NCBI RefSeq assembly: GCF_001514065.1
Contig: NZ_KQ948429.1
Span: forward strand, 553,157-617,156
Direction of reading: 5' to 3'
DNA from: Streptomyces antibioticus
Lineage (GTDB): Bacteria > Actinomycetota > Actinomycetes > Streptomycetales > Streptomycetaceae
Length of the DNA: 64,000 nucleotides
In this document: positions 24,401-32,962 of the stretch, one piece after another
How positions within the stretch are numbered: the stretch's first letter is position 1
Layout of the letters: each line of letters begins with the position of its first letter
Made by a program: the position numbers and the translations under genes
The notes under the pieces: model-generated
The model's input: only the letters and a program-made list of their open reading frames with translations
Told to the model about the DNA's origin: nothing
Database searches by the model: none

Positions 24401-25225
24401 TTACGGCTTCCTGCCCACCCCTGCGAAGTGCGTGACCTCGGCGATCTCGCCCTCCGCCGGCTCCGGCCGCCAGCGCGAGCAGGAGACGATGCCGGGTTCG
24501 AGGAGCTCGACGTCCTCGAAGAGGCGGGCGAGGTCGGCGCGGCTGCGCAGGGTCATCGGGGCCGAGCCCTGGCTGTTCCAGTACTCGACCGCCGTCTTCA
24601 TCGCCTCGCCGTCGACCTCGGTGGTGGGGTGGGAGATCACCAGGTGGCTGCCCGAGGGGAGGGCCGCCAGCAGCTTGCGCACGATCCCGACCGCCTCGTC
24701 GGTGTCCATGACGAAGTTGATGATGCCGAGCATCGTGACCGCGACGGGGCGGGTGAGGTCGAGGGTCTCGGCGGCGCCCCGCAGGATCGCCTCCGGGTTG
24801 TGGACGTCGGCCTCGATGTAGTCGGTGGCGCCCTCGGGCGTGCTGGTGAGCAGGGCGTGCGCGTGGGTGAGGACGAGGGGGTCGTTGTCGACGTAGACGA
24901 TCCGGCACGTGGGGTCGACGCGCTGGGCGACCTCGTGGGTGTTGTCGGCGGTCGGCAGACCGGTGCCGATGTCGAGGAACTGCCGTATGCCGGCCTCCTC
25001 GGCCAGATACCGGACCGCGCGGGACAGGAAGGCGCGGTCCGCGACGGCCGAGCGCGGCAGGGCCGGGACGAAGGACAGGATCTGGTCCCCGACCTCCTCG
25101 TCCACGGGGTAGTGGTCCTTGCCGCCGAGCCAGTAGTTCCAGATCCGGGCCGAGTGGGACACGTCGGTCCGGAGCCTGGTCACGCGTGCTACGCCTTCGT
25201 CACGGGGCACTGCGGGGTCGGACAT
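24401..25225 (-). CDS. SAM-dependent methyltransferase, DUF574 (Methyltransf_19) family
   Basis: A 274-residue protein of a family much expanded in Streptomyces. SARIWNYWLGGKDHYPVDEEVGD is the family signature near residue 30. The SAM-binding motif I is FLDIGTGLPTADNTHEVAQ, with the acidic YVDNDPLV further on. AAGGAG lies ten bases before the ATG at 25225; upstream in-frame starts lack a site. The substrate is unknown. It sits between envelope genes but no operon partner is evident. Confidence 0.85.
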   Translation of the reverse strand: MSDPAVPRDEGVARVTRLRTDVSHSARIWNYWLGGKDHYPVDEEVGDQILSFVPALPRSAVADRAFLSRAVRYLAEEAGIRQFLDIGTGLPTADNTHEVAQRVDPTCRIVYVDNDPLVLTHAHALLTSTPEGATDYIEADVHNPEAILRGAAETLDLTRPVAVTMLGIINFVMDTDEAVGIVRKLLAALPSGSHLVISHPTTEVDGEAMKTAVEYWNSQGSAPMTLRSRADLARLFEDVELLEPGIVSCSRWRPEPAEGEIAEVTHFAGVGRKP

Positions 25226-25347
25226 GAGCCTGGTCTCCTTCGGGCGGCACTGACCGGACATCACCGGTCGGGTTTGGCACCAAACTAGACACAAGTCCGT
25301 CGCCATGGCCGGAAGTTGACCGAAGTTCCGGTCTCACGGGCACCGGT

Positions 25348-26799
25348 TCACAGGCAGCCCACCTCGTCCCCGGTCACCACCCCGAACTCACCCTGATACG
25401 GGTCCTCCGCCCGTACCTTCCGCACCTGTGTGAAGTCCGCCCCGGCGATCACCTTCAGCACCGCTCCCTGCCCCCGTACCGCCCGCAGCTCGCTGCCCGG
25501 CAGCGCCGCCGCCAGTGACTTCGCGGAGCGGTCCCAGCGGGGGTCGTAGGCGACGACCGTGCGCTTGACGGCGCGGTTCGCCGAGGTGACCGGCTGGTGG
25601 GTGGTGCGGAAGCCGGTCGCGGCGAGCTGGGCGTCGACGCGCTTGCCGAGGCCGGCGGTCGCGGTGCCGTTCTCGACCTGGACGCGGATCTGCTGCGGGG
25701 CGACGGCGACCCGTACGGCCTTGCTCTTCGGCTTGTGCACGGCCAGCGGCTTGTCCTCGCGCAGCGCCTGGAAGAGCCGGCCCGCCTTCCGCGCGTCCCA
25801 TTTCAGGGTGGAGCCCACGCCCTGGACGGCGTACCCCATCTGCCCGATCGGGACCGTCGTGAACTCGGAGGAGGACGGCGAGAAGTTCCGCATCGCCCGC
25901 CCCAGGTCCAGGAGTTCGTCCGTGCCGAACTCCCGGTCCGCCCGCACCGAGCCCAGGACCGCCCGTGTCACGTCCCGGAACTTGAGCGGGTTGAGGAGGA
26001 TGCCGGAGGACGTCGCCCGGTCGATCAGCGCCGCCATGAAGCGCTGCTGGCGCTTCATCCGCCCCAGGTCCGCCGCCCCGTCGATGTGCCGCGAGCGGAC
26101 GTACTGGAGGGCCTCGCCGCCCATCAGGGTGTGTGAGCCGGCGGGCAGGTCCAGGCCGGTGTAGGTGTCCTTCAGCGGCTCGGCGGTGCAGATCTTCACG
26201 CCGCCCACGACGTCCACCGTCTTCATGAAGCTGGTGAAGTCGACCTCCAGATAGTGGTCGATCTTCACATGCGTCATCGTCTCGACGGTCCGCACGGTCA
26301 GCTGCGGGCCGCCCTCCGCGTACGCCGCGTTCAGCTTGATGGGGTGGCCGTGGTGCGCGGTGCCGCTGATCTGGTCGGTGTGCGGGGGCGTCATCGCGTA
26401 CGAGTCGCGCGGCAGGCTCACCACGCTGGCCCGCTCCCGGTCCTCCGAGATGTGGACGATCATGATCGTGTCGGTGCAGTGGCAGGGCGCGCCGCCGAGG
26501 TGGTACTTCCGCCGCTCGGCCTCGGTGATCTTGTCCCGGCCGTCGGTGCCGACCAGCAGCACGTTCATGCCGTGCCCGGCTCTGGGCCGGTTCTTCATGT
26601 CCTTGAAGGGGTCCACGCGCGCGATGTCCGCGTCGAGGCTGGAGAGCACCGCGTGCCCGATGCCGGCCGAGGCGAGGATCACCACGGAGAGCGTGGTCAC
26701 CACCCGTGCGGCCCAACGCGGCTTCCGCCGCCGAACGGGTGGCCGCGGCCTCGGTCGGGGCCGGGGGGCGGTGGGGGAGCGGCGGGGCGGCGTGGACAT
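25348..26799 (-). CDS. LCP-family protein with C-terminal LytR_C domain
   Basis: A 483-residue protein. A Pro/Arg-rich cytosolic N-terminus (PRPRPRPPVRRRKPR) precedes a helix (about 33-52). The LCP domain has NVLLVGTDGRD, SLPRDSYAM, KLNAAYAEGGP, KIDHYLEVDF and EALQYVRSRH. A LytR_C domain occupies about 375-465 (IRVQVENGTATAGLGKRVDAQLAATGF). The CHC motif in GGAPCHCTD within the LCP domain is unusual. The ATG at 26799 has GGAGGT upstream. It diverges from a family-2 glycosyltransferase, hinting that the two act on one polymer. Confidence 0.92.
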   Translation of the reverse strand: MSTPPRRSPTAPRPRPRPRPPVRRRKPRWAARVVTTLSVVILASAGIGHAVLSSLDADIARVDPFKDMKNRPRAGHGMNVLLVGTDGRDKITEAERRKYHLGGAPCHCTDTIMIVHISEDRERASVVSLPRDSYAMTPPHTDQISGTAHHGHPIKLNAAYAEGGPQLTVRTVETMTHVKIDHYLEVDFTSFMKTVDVVGGVKICTAEPLKDTYTGLDLPAGSHTLMGGEALQYVRSRHIDGAADLGRMKRQQRFMAALIDRATSSGILLNPLKFRDVTRAVLGSVRADREFGTDELLDLGRAMRNFSPSSSEFTTVPIGQMGYAVQGVGSTLKWDARKAGRLFQALREDKPLAVHKPKSKAVRVAVAPQQIRVQVENGTATAGLGKRVDAQLAATGFRTTHQPVTSANRAVKRTVVAYDPRWDRSAKSLAAALPGSELRAVRGQGAVLKVIAGADFTQVRKVRAEDPYQGEFGVVTGDEVGCL

Positions 26800-26939
26800 G
26801 GGGGACACCTCCGCTGAGACCGGACCTGAGGGCCGTACATGGGATCTTCAGCACCGTAGGCCGATACGATCTGCGGCCCGGGACGCCGCCCCGGGCGGGG
26901 CGCACCGGTGTCCCCCGTTCGCGGTAACGTGAGCCCCCT

Positions 26940-27977
26940 ATGAACGCCAAGCCCGACGTGCAGCTCCCCGCCGTGTCTGTGATCATGCCCGTCCTCGACG
27001 AGGAACGGCATCTGCGCGGAGCCGTCCAAGCGATCCTCGCGCAGGAGTACGCCGGCGAGATGGAGGTCGTGATCGCCCTCGGTCCGTCCAAGGACCGCAC
27101 GGACGAGATCGCCGCCGAGCTCGTACGCGAAGACCCCCGCGTCCACACCGTCCCCAACCCGACCGGCCGCACGCCCGCGGCCCTGAACGCCGCGATCAAG
27201 GCCTCCCGCCATCCGGTCGTGGTCCGCGTCGACGGCCACGGCATGCTCTCGCCGAACTACATCGCCACCGCCGTACGGCTCCTGGAGGAGACCGGCGCGC
27301 AGAACGTCGGCGGCATCATGCACGCCGAGGGCGAGAACGCCTGGGAGGACGCGGTCGCCGCCGCGATGACCTCGAAGATCGGCGTCGGCAACGCGGCCTT
27401 CCACACGGGCGGCCAGGCGGGCCCCGCCGACACCGTCTACCTCGGTGTCTTCCGCCGCGAGGCCCTCGAACAACAGGGCGGCTACAACGAGGAGTTCATC
27501 CGCGCCCAGGACTGGGAGCTGAACTTCCGCATCCGCGAGGCCGGCGGCCTGATCTGGTTCTCGCCGGAGCTGCGGGTGTCGTACCGCCCGAGGCCGTCGG
27601 TGAAGGCGCTGGCCAAGCAGTACAAGGACTACGGCCGCTGGCGGCACGTCGTCGCCCGCTACCACTCCGGCTCGATCAACCTGCGCTACCTCGCCCCGCC
27701 CGTCGCCGTCTGCGCGATCGCGGCCGGCCTCGTGGTCGGCGCGGCCCTGACCCCGCTCGCCTTCGTGATCCCGGGCGGCTACCTCGCGGCGATAGCCCTG
27801 GGCTCACTCCCGGCCGGCAAGGGCCTGTCCCTCAAGGCCCGCCTCCAGATCCCGGTCGCCCTCGCCACGATGCACATGTCGTGGGGGTACGGCTTCCTGA
27901 CCAGCCCCAAGTCGCTGGCACGGAAGGTCATCGCGTCGCGGCGGCCGGCGGTGCGCAGGGTCGACGCGGCTTCGTGA
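26940..27977 (+). CDS. Family 2 glycosyltransferase
   Basis: A 345-residue GT-A enzyme. VSVIMPVLDEERHLRGAVQAIL begins the nucleotide-binding half; the acidic VRVDGHG and the QDWELNFRIREAGG motif (acid/base region) complete the active site. Two hydrophobic helices (about 250-300) anchor the C-terminus to the membrane. It probably adds a sugar to a lipid carrier or wall polymer. Divergent from an LCP gene and bounded by a terminator, it fits the surrounding envelope-polymer genes. Confidence 0.9.
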   Translation: MNAKPDVQLPAVSVIMPVLDEERHLRGAVQAILAQEYAGEMEVVIALGPSKDRTDEIAAELVREDPRVHTVPNPTGRTPAALNAAIKASRHPVVVRVDGHGMLSPNYIATAVRLLEETGAQNVGGIMHAEGENAWEDAVAAAMTSKIGVGNAAFHTGGQAGPADTVYLGVFRREALEQQGGYNEEFIRAQDWELNFRIREAGGLIWFSPELRVSYRPRPSVKALAKQYKDYGRWRHVVARYHSGSINLRYLAPPVAVCAIAAGLVVGAALTPLAFVIPGGYLAAIALGSLPAGKGLSLKARLQIPVALATMHMSWGYGFLTSPKSLARKVIASRRPAVRRVDAAS

Positions 27978-27998
27978 GGGAACGGTCGTCATAAAAGA

Positions 27999-28035
27999 GT
28001 GAGGGTTGCCGCGGCTGTGCCACGGCAACCCTCAC
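27999..28035. terminator. Bidirectional intrinsic terminator
   Basis: A 13-base perfect stem (27999-28011 with 28023-28035) with an 11-base loop between the glycosyltransferase and the first convergent small secreted-protein gene. Confidence 0.82.
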
Positions 28036-28046
28036 TGCCCCGGACG

Positions 28047-28514
28047 TCAGCCGCAGTGGAAGTAGCCCGACACTGGGACGTGGTCCTGCAGGAAGTTGCT
28101 GCCACCGTTGGGCTTCCACATGTCCAGCTCGAAGTTGATGCAGGTGTTCCTGCCGTACACCGTGACGGGACCCGCCTCGTAGCTGAAGTTGCCGTTGTCG
28201 TTGTCGTGCCCGCCGGCCTTGGACCACAGGTCCAGGTTCATGCGGGAACTGACGCCGTAGTAGGAGCCCGCCTTGACGGACCTCGCACAGTTGTTGGTGC
28301 CGTCCCAGTACAGGTAGGTCGTGGCGACGTGCGGGTGGGAGCTCACCGAGTAGTCGTAGTGGTTGATCTGGTCGATCAAGGTCCCGCTGCAGCCGGCGGT
28401 AGCGGCGGCGGACGCGGTGGGGGCGACGGCCATGGGGACCGCGACACCCAGGCCGACGGTCATCGCCGCGGTGGTGATCCAACGGGTGGTTCTGAACTTG
28501 ACGTGCTTGGACAT
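28047..28514 (-). CDS. Small secreted four-cysteine protein, SapA-like family, ends HCG
   Basis: A 155-residue precursor. The signal peptide (KHVKFRTTRWITTAAMTVGL to about TASAAA) is followed by a roughly 115-residue mature domain with four cysteines: AGCSGT, NNCARS, NTCINFE and the terminal FHCG. Aromatic-rich segments YLYWDGTNNC and GSYYGVSSRMNLDLW, and QDHVPVSGYFHCG, match the proteins at 29458 and 29922, defining one subfamily. A distant resemblance to Streptomyces spore-associated protein A (YLTY, NC, AGPV, CG pattern) is from memory. The function is unknown; surface or spore-wall location is likely. Confidence 0.8.
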   Translation of the reverse strand: MSKHVKFRTTRWITTAAMTVGLGVAVPMAVAPTASAAATAGCSGTLIDQINHYDYSVSSHPHVATTYLYWDGTNNCARSVKAGSYYGVSSRMNLDLWSKAGGHDNDNGNFSYEAGPVTVYGRNTCINFELDMWKPNGGSNFLQDHVPVSGYFHCG

Positions 28515-28583
28515 CAGTTGGAGACCTCTCATATCAAGACGTAATGGAGCCGGCCCTCGTCATGGGCCGATGGCCGATGGGGC

Positions 28584-28880
28584 TCAGCCGCAGTGGACGC
28601 CGTAGTCGGCGCGCGTGTAGCTGGAGTCGGCGGCGCCGCCCCAGTCGACCTCGACGCCCTGCTTCCACACCGTGTCGGTGCGGTGCAGACGCAGCCGGGC
28701 GCCCAGGCCCGTGGGCGTGCCCGTCCTGTCGGGGACGGTGACGACGCAGTTCTTGCCGGTGGAGCCGTTGTAGGTGAGGTAGGCAGTTCCCTCACCGACG
28801 TCCATGGTGTCGATCACGCTCCGGCGGCGGTGATGCCGATGACGGCGGCGACCGAGCCAAGTCGCTTCATGGTGAGCATG
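28584..28880 (-). pseudogene. Broken copy of the SapA-like secreted protein gene
   Basis: The first 20 codons (MLTMKRLGSVAAVIGITAAG) match the signal peptide of the intact gene at 28942-29361. The frame then meets a TGA, and the homologous sequence resumes in another frame at SVIDTMDVGEGTAYLTY. About 60 bases, covering the signal cleavage site and first cysteine region, have been deleted. A second, in-frame loss of about 20 codons removes the segment matching YYAGPVYASAAGRC. The end, DWGGAADSSYTRADYGVHCG, still aligns. Upstream sequence (TTGAGTCTCTGTCAG on the plus strand) is also shared, so a recent tandem duplicate has decayed. Confidence 0.82.
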
Positions 28881-28941
28881 GTTGAGTCTCTGTCAGCGCC
28901 TGGGGGTACGAGCGTGATCATTTCCTGGGCGCCGGCGGGGC

Positions 28942-29361
28942 TCAGCCGCAGTGCACGTTGTAGTTGACATGCCAGGTTTCGGTGCCTGCATTGCCGCCCC
29001 AGTCGATGCACCTGCCTGCGGCGGAGGCGTAGACCGGCCCGGCGTAGTACTTGAAGAAGCCCGCGTCGTACTCGCTGTCCGACCAGTCGAGGTTGGTGCG
29101 GTGCAGCCGCACGCGGGCGTCCAGGAGCATGGTGGTGCCCGGTGTGTCGGAGACGGTGACCACACAGTTCTTGCCGGTGGAGCCGCTGTAGGTGAGATAG
29201 GCGGTTCCGGTGCCGACGTCCTTCGTGTCGATCACGCTGTAGCCGGACCCGCAGGCGCCGTTGTAGGTGGCCGCTGAGGCGGTGCCGGTGGCGGCGATCG
29301 TTCCGGCGGCGGCGAGGCCGATGACGGTCGCGACGGAGCCAAGTCGCTTTATTTTGAGCAC
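28942..29361 (-). CDS. SapA-like secreted protein
   Basis: A 139-residue precursor beginning at GTG 29361. The signal peptide ends near GTASAA; the mature domain of about 105 residues starts ATYNGACGSGYSVIDTKDVG. It continues with TAYLTYSGSTGKNCVVTV, YYAGPVYASAAGRCIDWGG and ends VHCG. This is the member most like spore-associated protein A as I remember it. Four cysteines suggest two disulfides. A broken tandem copy lies directly downstream. The gene follows a terminator at 29415-29444, so it probably has its own promoter. Confidence 0.82.
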   Translation of the reverse strand: MLKIKRLGSVATVIGLAAAGTIAATGTASAATYNGACGSGYSVIDTKDVGTGTAYLTYSGSTGKNCVVTVSDTPGTTMLLDARVRLHRTNLDWSDSEYDAGFFKYYAGPVYASAAGRCIDWGGNAGTETWHVNYNVHCG

Positions 29362-29414
29362 GTTTGAGTCCCTGTCAGTGTCCCGCGTGACGGGTCTGGT
29401 CAGTGCATGAGAGG

Positions 29415-29444
29415 CAAGGCCCCTACCGAGGGGAAGGGGCCTTG
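29415..29444 (-). terminator. Intrinsic terminator after the 29458-30365 operon
   Basis: A ten-base stem, CAAGGCCCCT (29415-29424) with AGGGGCCTTG (29435-29444), lies 14 bases past the stop of the minus-strand gene at 29458. Confidence 0.7.
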
Positions 29445-29457
29445 GTCATGGCCAAGT

Positions 29458-29907
29458 TCAGCCGCAGTGGTTGAAGCCGCCGGCCGGAACGCGGTCCTGG
29501 AGCATGTCCGCGCCGCTGGTGTTCCACATGTCGAGCTCGAAGGCGATGCAGGTGTTCTGGCCGTTCACCTTGACCGGGCCCGCGTAGTACTTGAAGTACC
29601 CGCTGTCCGGGTCCGCGCCGCCCTTCTGGCTGTAGAGGGTCAACGACATGCGCGAGCTGACGCCGTAGTACGAGCCGACCTTGTCCGCGCGGACACAGTT
29701 GTTGGTGCCGTCCCAGTACACGTAGGACGTCGCCACATGGGTGCCGCTGTAGTTGTAGTGCTTGATGGTGTCGATGACGCTGCCGGAGCAGGTGCCCGAC
29801 GCGGCCGAGGCGGCCGGTGCGGTGGCCACCGGACCCGCCACGGCGACACCGAGCAGGACGGTGGTGCTCGCCAGCCAGCGGGCGGCCTTGGACTTGAGGA
29901 CACTCAT
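29458..29907 (-). CDS. Small secreted four-cysteine protein, SapA-like family, ends HCG
   Basis: A 149-residue precursor: signal peptide (VLKSKAARWLASTTVLLGVA to about AASAAS), then a mature domain with GTCSGS, NNCVRA, NTCIAFE and NHCG. It shares HVATxYxYWDGTNNC, GSYYGVSSRM and FELDMW with the 28047 protein. GGAG lies six bases before the ATG at 29907. It starts 14 bases after the stop of the 29922 gene, so the two are co-transcribed. The signal peptide shares KSKAAR-LAS with that neighbour, evidence of tandem duplication. Confidence 0.8.
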   Translation of the reverse strand: MSVLKSKAARWLASTTVLLGVAVAGPVATAPAASAASGTCSGSVIDTIKHYNYSGTHVATSYVYWDGTNNCVRADKVGSYYGVSSRMSLTLYSQKGGADPDSGYFKYYAGPVKVNGQNTCIAFELDMWNTSGADMLQDRVPAGGFNHCG

Positions 29908-29921
29908 GTCGGACTCCGATC

Positions 29922-30365
29922 TCAGCCGCAGTGGAAGTAGCCGGAGTTCGGCACGTGGTCCTGGATGATGTTGTTGCCGTTCAGGTTCCACATGTCGGTC
30001 TCGACGGCGATGCAGCGGCCCTTGCCGTAGAACTTGAAGCTCGCGTAGTAGAGGTACTGGCCGTCGTCGCCGGGCGAGACGTAGCCGTCCTTGTCCGTCC
30101 AGGCGTCCACCGCGATACGCGAACGGACCCCGTAGTAGGAGCCCTGCTTCACGGCGGCGACGCAGTTGTACGTGCCGTCCCAGAACAAATAGGTCTTGGC
30201 GACGGTGCCGTTGTAGTTGTTGTTCCAGCTGTCGATCTGGGACCCGTTGCAGCCGTAGGTGGCGGCGCTGGCGGCCGGAGCCGTGACCAGTGAGTAGCCG
30301 GCGATCGTGGACAGCATCATCGCCATGGACGCGAGGTATCTGGCGGCTTTGCTCTTGCGCTTCAA
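29922..30365 (-). CDS. Small secreted four-cysteine protein, SapA-like family, ends HCG
   Basis: A 147-residue precursor starting at TTG 30365 after AGGGGGAG. The signal peptide (KRKSKAARYLASMAMMLSTI to about AASAAT) precedes a mature domain with YGCNGS, YNCVAA, GRCIAVE and FHCG. It has the subfamily motifs YLFWDGTYNC, GSYYGVRSRI and VPNSGYFHCG. It is first of a two-gene operon and lies 147 bases downstream of an LCP gene on the same strand; that gap has an AT-richer stretch (about 30425-30450) that may hold its promoter. Confidence 0.8.
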   Translation of the reverse strand: MKRKSKAARYLASMAMMLSTIAGYSLVTAPAASAATYGCNGSQIDSWNNNYNGTVAKTYLFWDGTYNCVAAVKQGSYYGVRSRIAVDAWTDKDGYVSPGDDGQYLYYASFKFYGKGRCIAVETDMWNLNGNNIIQDHVPNSGYFHCG

Positions 30366-30512
30366 CTTCTCCCCCTGGAGCGCTTGTTGCTTCGGTCGTG
30401 ATCGAGGATCGCTCGAGATCCTGTCATGTTCCGGTAACAAATATGATCACGGCGTAAAGCATTGGCCAGAAATTGATCACCCTGGCCGAAAGCGCTCTCA
30501 GGGGGAAGGCCG

Positions 30513-32120
30513 CTACCAGGTGTAGTCGGGATCGACGTGCATACAGGCCTTGGTGTCCGCGCCGTTGAAGGTGTCGTCCGACTTGGGCAACGAGTCGTCC
30601 TCCTTCGCGGCCTTGTACTTCGTCCCCGAGCGCCAGTCCGCACCGACGACCAGCGTGACCCCGGAGACCTCCGTCGACTTCTTCACCGAACTCATAGGGA
30701 TGCCAAGGGACTTGGCGACCCGCTGGGCGTCGCCCTCCAGGTCGGCGCTCGGATAGCGGACGAGGGTCTTGTCCTCGCTGAGGATCACCGAGGAGTCCGC
30801 CTTGGCTGCGGTGAAGCCCTTGCCGACGAGCAACTCGGTCACATCGGTGGCGCGTCCGGGCGCTGCCGCCGCCGCACCGGTCCGGGTGCCGTTCTGCACC
30901 TGTACGGCGATTTTATCGTCCGCGGCCGCCGGGTCGTCGGAGGTCGCGTCCTCCGTCGTGGTCTTCTTCTTGTCCTTGCCGTCGAGCGCGATGTCCTCAC
31001 GGACGAGCCGGAAGACCTTCTTCGCCTCCTCCGGCTTGGGCACCACCCGGTTGCCGTCCGGGGCGTACTGCCACGGCATCGTCGTCATGGTGATGCGCTT
31101 CGTGGGGACCTTCCGCAGCTCTTTGCTCAGGTCGTACAACTTGGTCACGGTGCCGAGCCCGTCATCCACCGTGACCGCCTCGGTGGCCGTCTCGGCGAGC
31201 TTGCGCAGCTTGTTCGGGCTGCCCAGCGTCGCGTTCTCACGCAGCTGACGGACCATCGAGTTCATGTACTGGTGCTGGGCCTTGGCCCGCGCGATGTCGG
31301 TGCCGTCCTCGAAGCCGTACCGGGTGCGCAGCCACTGGAGGGCCTGCTTGCCCTTGACGGGGGTGGTGCCCTCTTTCAGCCGCAGGCCGGAGCCGTGACC
31401 GGTTCTGGTGTGCGAGTAGATGTTGGCGTCCACGCAGACCGGCACGCCGCCGATCGCGTCGGCCATCGACACCACACCCGCGAAGTCGACCATGATGAAG
31501 TGGTCGATGTGGATGTCGGTCAGCTTCTCCCAGGTCGCGACCGTGCAGCCGGGGCCGCCGCGACCGAGGGAGTCGTTGGTCATCGCCGAGGTGAGTGCCG
31601 AGTAGACCTTGTCGTTGTCGGGGTCGGTGCACTTCGGTATGTCGAGCAGGGTGTCGCGCGGCATGCTGACGACCGACATGTTGGAGCGGTCCGCCGAGAG
31701 GTGCAGCAGCATCTGGACGTCCGCGCGCGGCGGGGTGTTGTACGTCTCCTTGGCGCCACCGAGCTTCTGGTTCTCGGCGTTGTCCCGGGCGTCGGAGCCG
31801 ATCAGCAGGATGTTCAGCGGCGTCTGACCGGCGGCGTTCGCCTTCGTCTCGGCCGCCCTGTCCTTCTCGTCGCCGATGTTCAGGTCGTCCTTCTTGATGT
31901 TGCCGTTGAGGTGCCGGTAGTAGAGGTACCCGGCGCCCGCGGTGCCGACTATGACCACCGCCAGCACGATCGCCGCCCAGCGCAGGAACCGCCTGCCCCG
32001 CCTGCGGTCCCCTTTGCCGCGCCGCCCCCTGCCGTGACCGGCGGGCGGTCTCGGGCCCTGCGGTGTGAGGGACATCGTGTCCTCGACCGCGGGCACCTCG
32101 CCGCGCACGCTCTGCGTCAA
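30513..32120 (-). CDS. LCP-family protein with LytR_C domain (paralogue pair member 1)
   Basis: A 535-residue type II membrane protein. The cytosolic N-terminus is basic (GRGRRGKGDRRRGRR), then a helix (about 45-65). The LCP core has NILLIGSDARD, SMPRDTLLDIP, HIDHFIMVDFAGVVSMADAIGG and QALQWLRTRYGF. LytR_C follows (IAVQVQNGTRTGAAA to GADWRSG). TTG 32120 is preferred over ATG 32075: GGGGAGG precedes it, the 15 intervening codons all end in G or C, and its N-terminus (TQSVRGE) matches that of the paralogue starting at 34612. The C-terminal tail ends in a single-Cys ACMHVDPDYTW. Confidence 0.92.
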   Translation of the reverse strand: MTQSVRGEVPAVEDTMSLTPQGPRPPAGHGRGRRGKGDRRRGRRFLRWAAIVLAVVIVGTAGAGYLYYRHLNGNIKKDDLNIGDEKDRAAETKANAAGQTPLNILLIGSDARDNAENQKLGGAKETYNTPPRADVQMLLHLSADRSNMSVVSMPRDTLLDIPKCTDPDNDKVYSALTSAMTNDSLGRGGPGCTVATWEKLTDIHIDHFIMVDFAGVVSMADAIGGVPVCVDANIYSHTRTGHGSGLRLKEGTTPVKGKQALQWLRTRYGFEDGTDIARAKAQHQYMNSMVRQLRENATLGSPNKLRKLAETATEAVTVDDGLGTVTKLYDLSKELRKVPTKRITMTTMPWQYAPDGNRVVPKPEEAKKVFRLVREDIALDGKDKKKTTTEDATSDDPAAADDKIAVQVQNGTRTGAAAAAPGRATDVTELLVGKGFTAAKADSSVILSEDKTLVRYPSADLEGDAQRVAKSLGIPMSSVKKSTEVSGVTLVVGADWRSGTKYKAAKEDDSLPKSDDTFNGADTKACMHVDPDYTW

Positions 32121-32305
32121 TTCCCTGTCCTCCCCACCCTGCGGACTGCCGAGCCTCCCCAAGCCCGACGACCGGCCTTTATGCCTCGTCCGCCTGGTCG
32201 GAAAGCGTACGCGAGAACCACTGTCGAATGCGGCGTCGAATGCCGATCGAGCTCTCGGACGTGAGCACGCTTCATCATTCTGCGGGGAGTTAGGAGTTTG
32301 CTGTG

Positions 32306-32342
32306 GGGTGCGACCTCGGCGCGCGCCCGCCGGGCCGCACCC
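32306..32342 (-). terminator. GC-rich hairpin after the 32349 gene
   Basis: GGGTGCG (32306-32312) pairs with CGCACCC (32336-32342) around a GC-rich interior that can pair further. It lies a few bases past the stop of the minus-strand secreted-protein gene. Confidence 0.5.
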
Positions 32343-32348
32343 GCCGGG

Positions 32349-32786
32349 TCAGTTACAGCCCATGGCGTTGCTGGTCCACGTGAGCTCGGGTGAGGTGAGG
32401 CGGAGGTAGACGCAGGTGCTGGGCGCGTAGACGTACACGGGACCCGCGTACTTCGTGTAGTTGCCCAGGTCTTCGTGCCAGCTGCCACCGGCCGCCCTGA
32501 TACCCATGCCGATGCCGCTGGGATTGCCGTAGTCGGTGTTGTTGCTGTCCTTGACGTTGACGGCGCAGTTGTAGCCGGAGGACGGGTTGTAGAGCAGGAC
32601 GCTCCAGTAGTACTGCTTCGGGATGCCCATGTCGCCGGCGTCGACGGTGACCGTGTACCCGGATCCGCACACCGATCTCGCCAGGCTCACGACGTCGCTC
32701 TTGGTCGACGCGCTCGCGTTCGTCGCCAGTGGGGCGACGACGAGGGCCAGTGCCGAGAGTATGACGGCGGCCAGTCTTCTGCGCAT
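32349..32786 (-). CDS. Small secreted four-cysteine protein, divergent SapA-like member
   Basis: A 145-residue precursor with ATG 32786 seven bases after GGAG. The signal peptide ends near NASAST. The mature domain shows SVCGSGYTVTVD, YWSVLLYNPSSGYNCAVNV, NYTKYAGPVYVYAPSTCVYL and ends AMGCN instead of HCG. The YxxYAGPVYVYA block and cysteine spacing place it with the 34728 protein and with SapA-like proteins generally. It lies between two paralogous LCP genes, all on the minus strand. Confidence 0.78.
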   Translation of the reverse strand: MRRRLAAVILSALALVVAPLATNASASTKSDVVSLARSVCGSGYTVTVDAGDMGIPKQYYWSVLLYNPSSGYNCAVNVKDSNNTDYGNPSGIGMGIRAAGGSWHEDLGNYTKYAGPVYVYAPSTCVYLRLTSPELTWTSNAMGCN

Positions 32787-32962
32787 GGGTGTGCTCCTCG
32801 GTAGAGGGGGAAAGATCGTCCGGGCGATCTCACCATCGAACACTCGTCGCAACTTTGCTGTGAGGCGGGCGTGACCATTAATTGATCATGGAATGGCTTG
32901 TTCCGGGCGCCCGCGACCGCATCCACCGCACGCTTGACGGGCCGCTGGTGGCCGCCAACGGT

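Noticed and set aside
28584-28817. Short intact secreted-protein gene starting at GTG 28817
   Set aside because: It would lack a signal peptide and the first cysteine; a matching signal peptide lies upstream out of frame, so a pseudogene explains it better.
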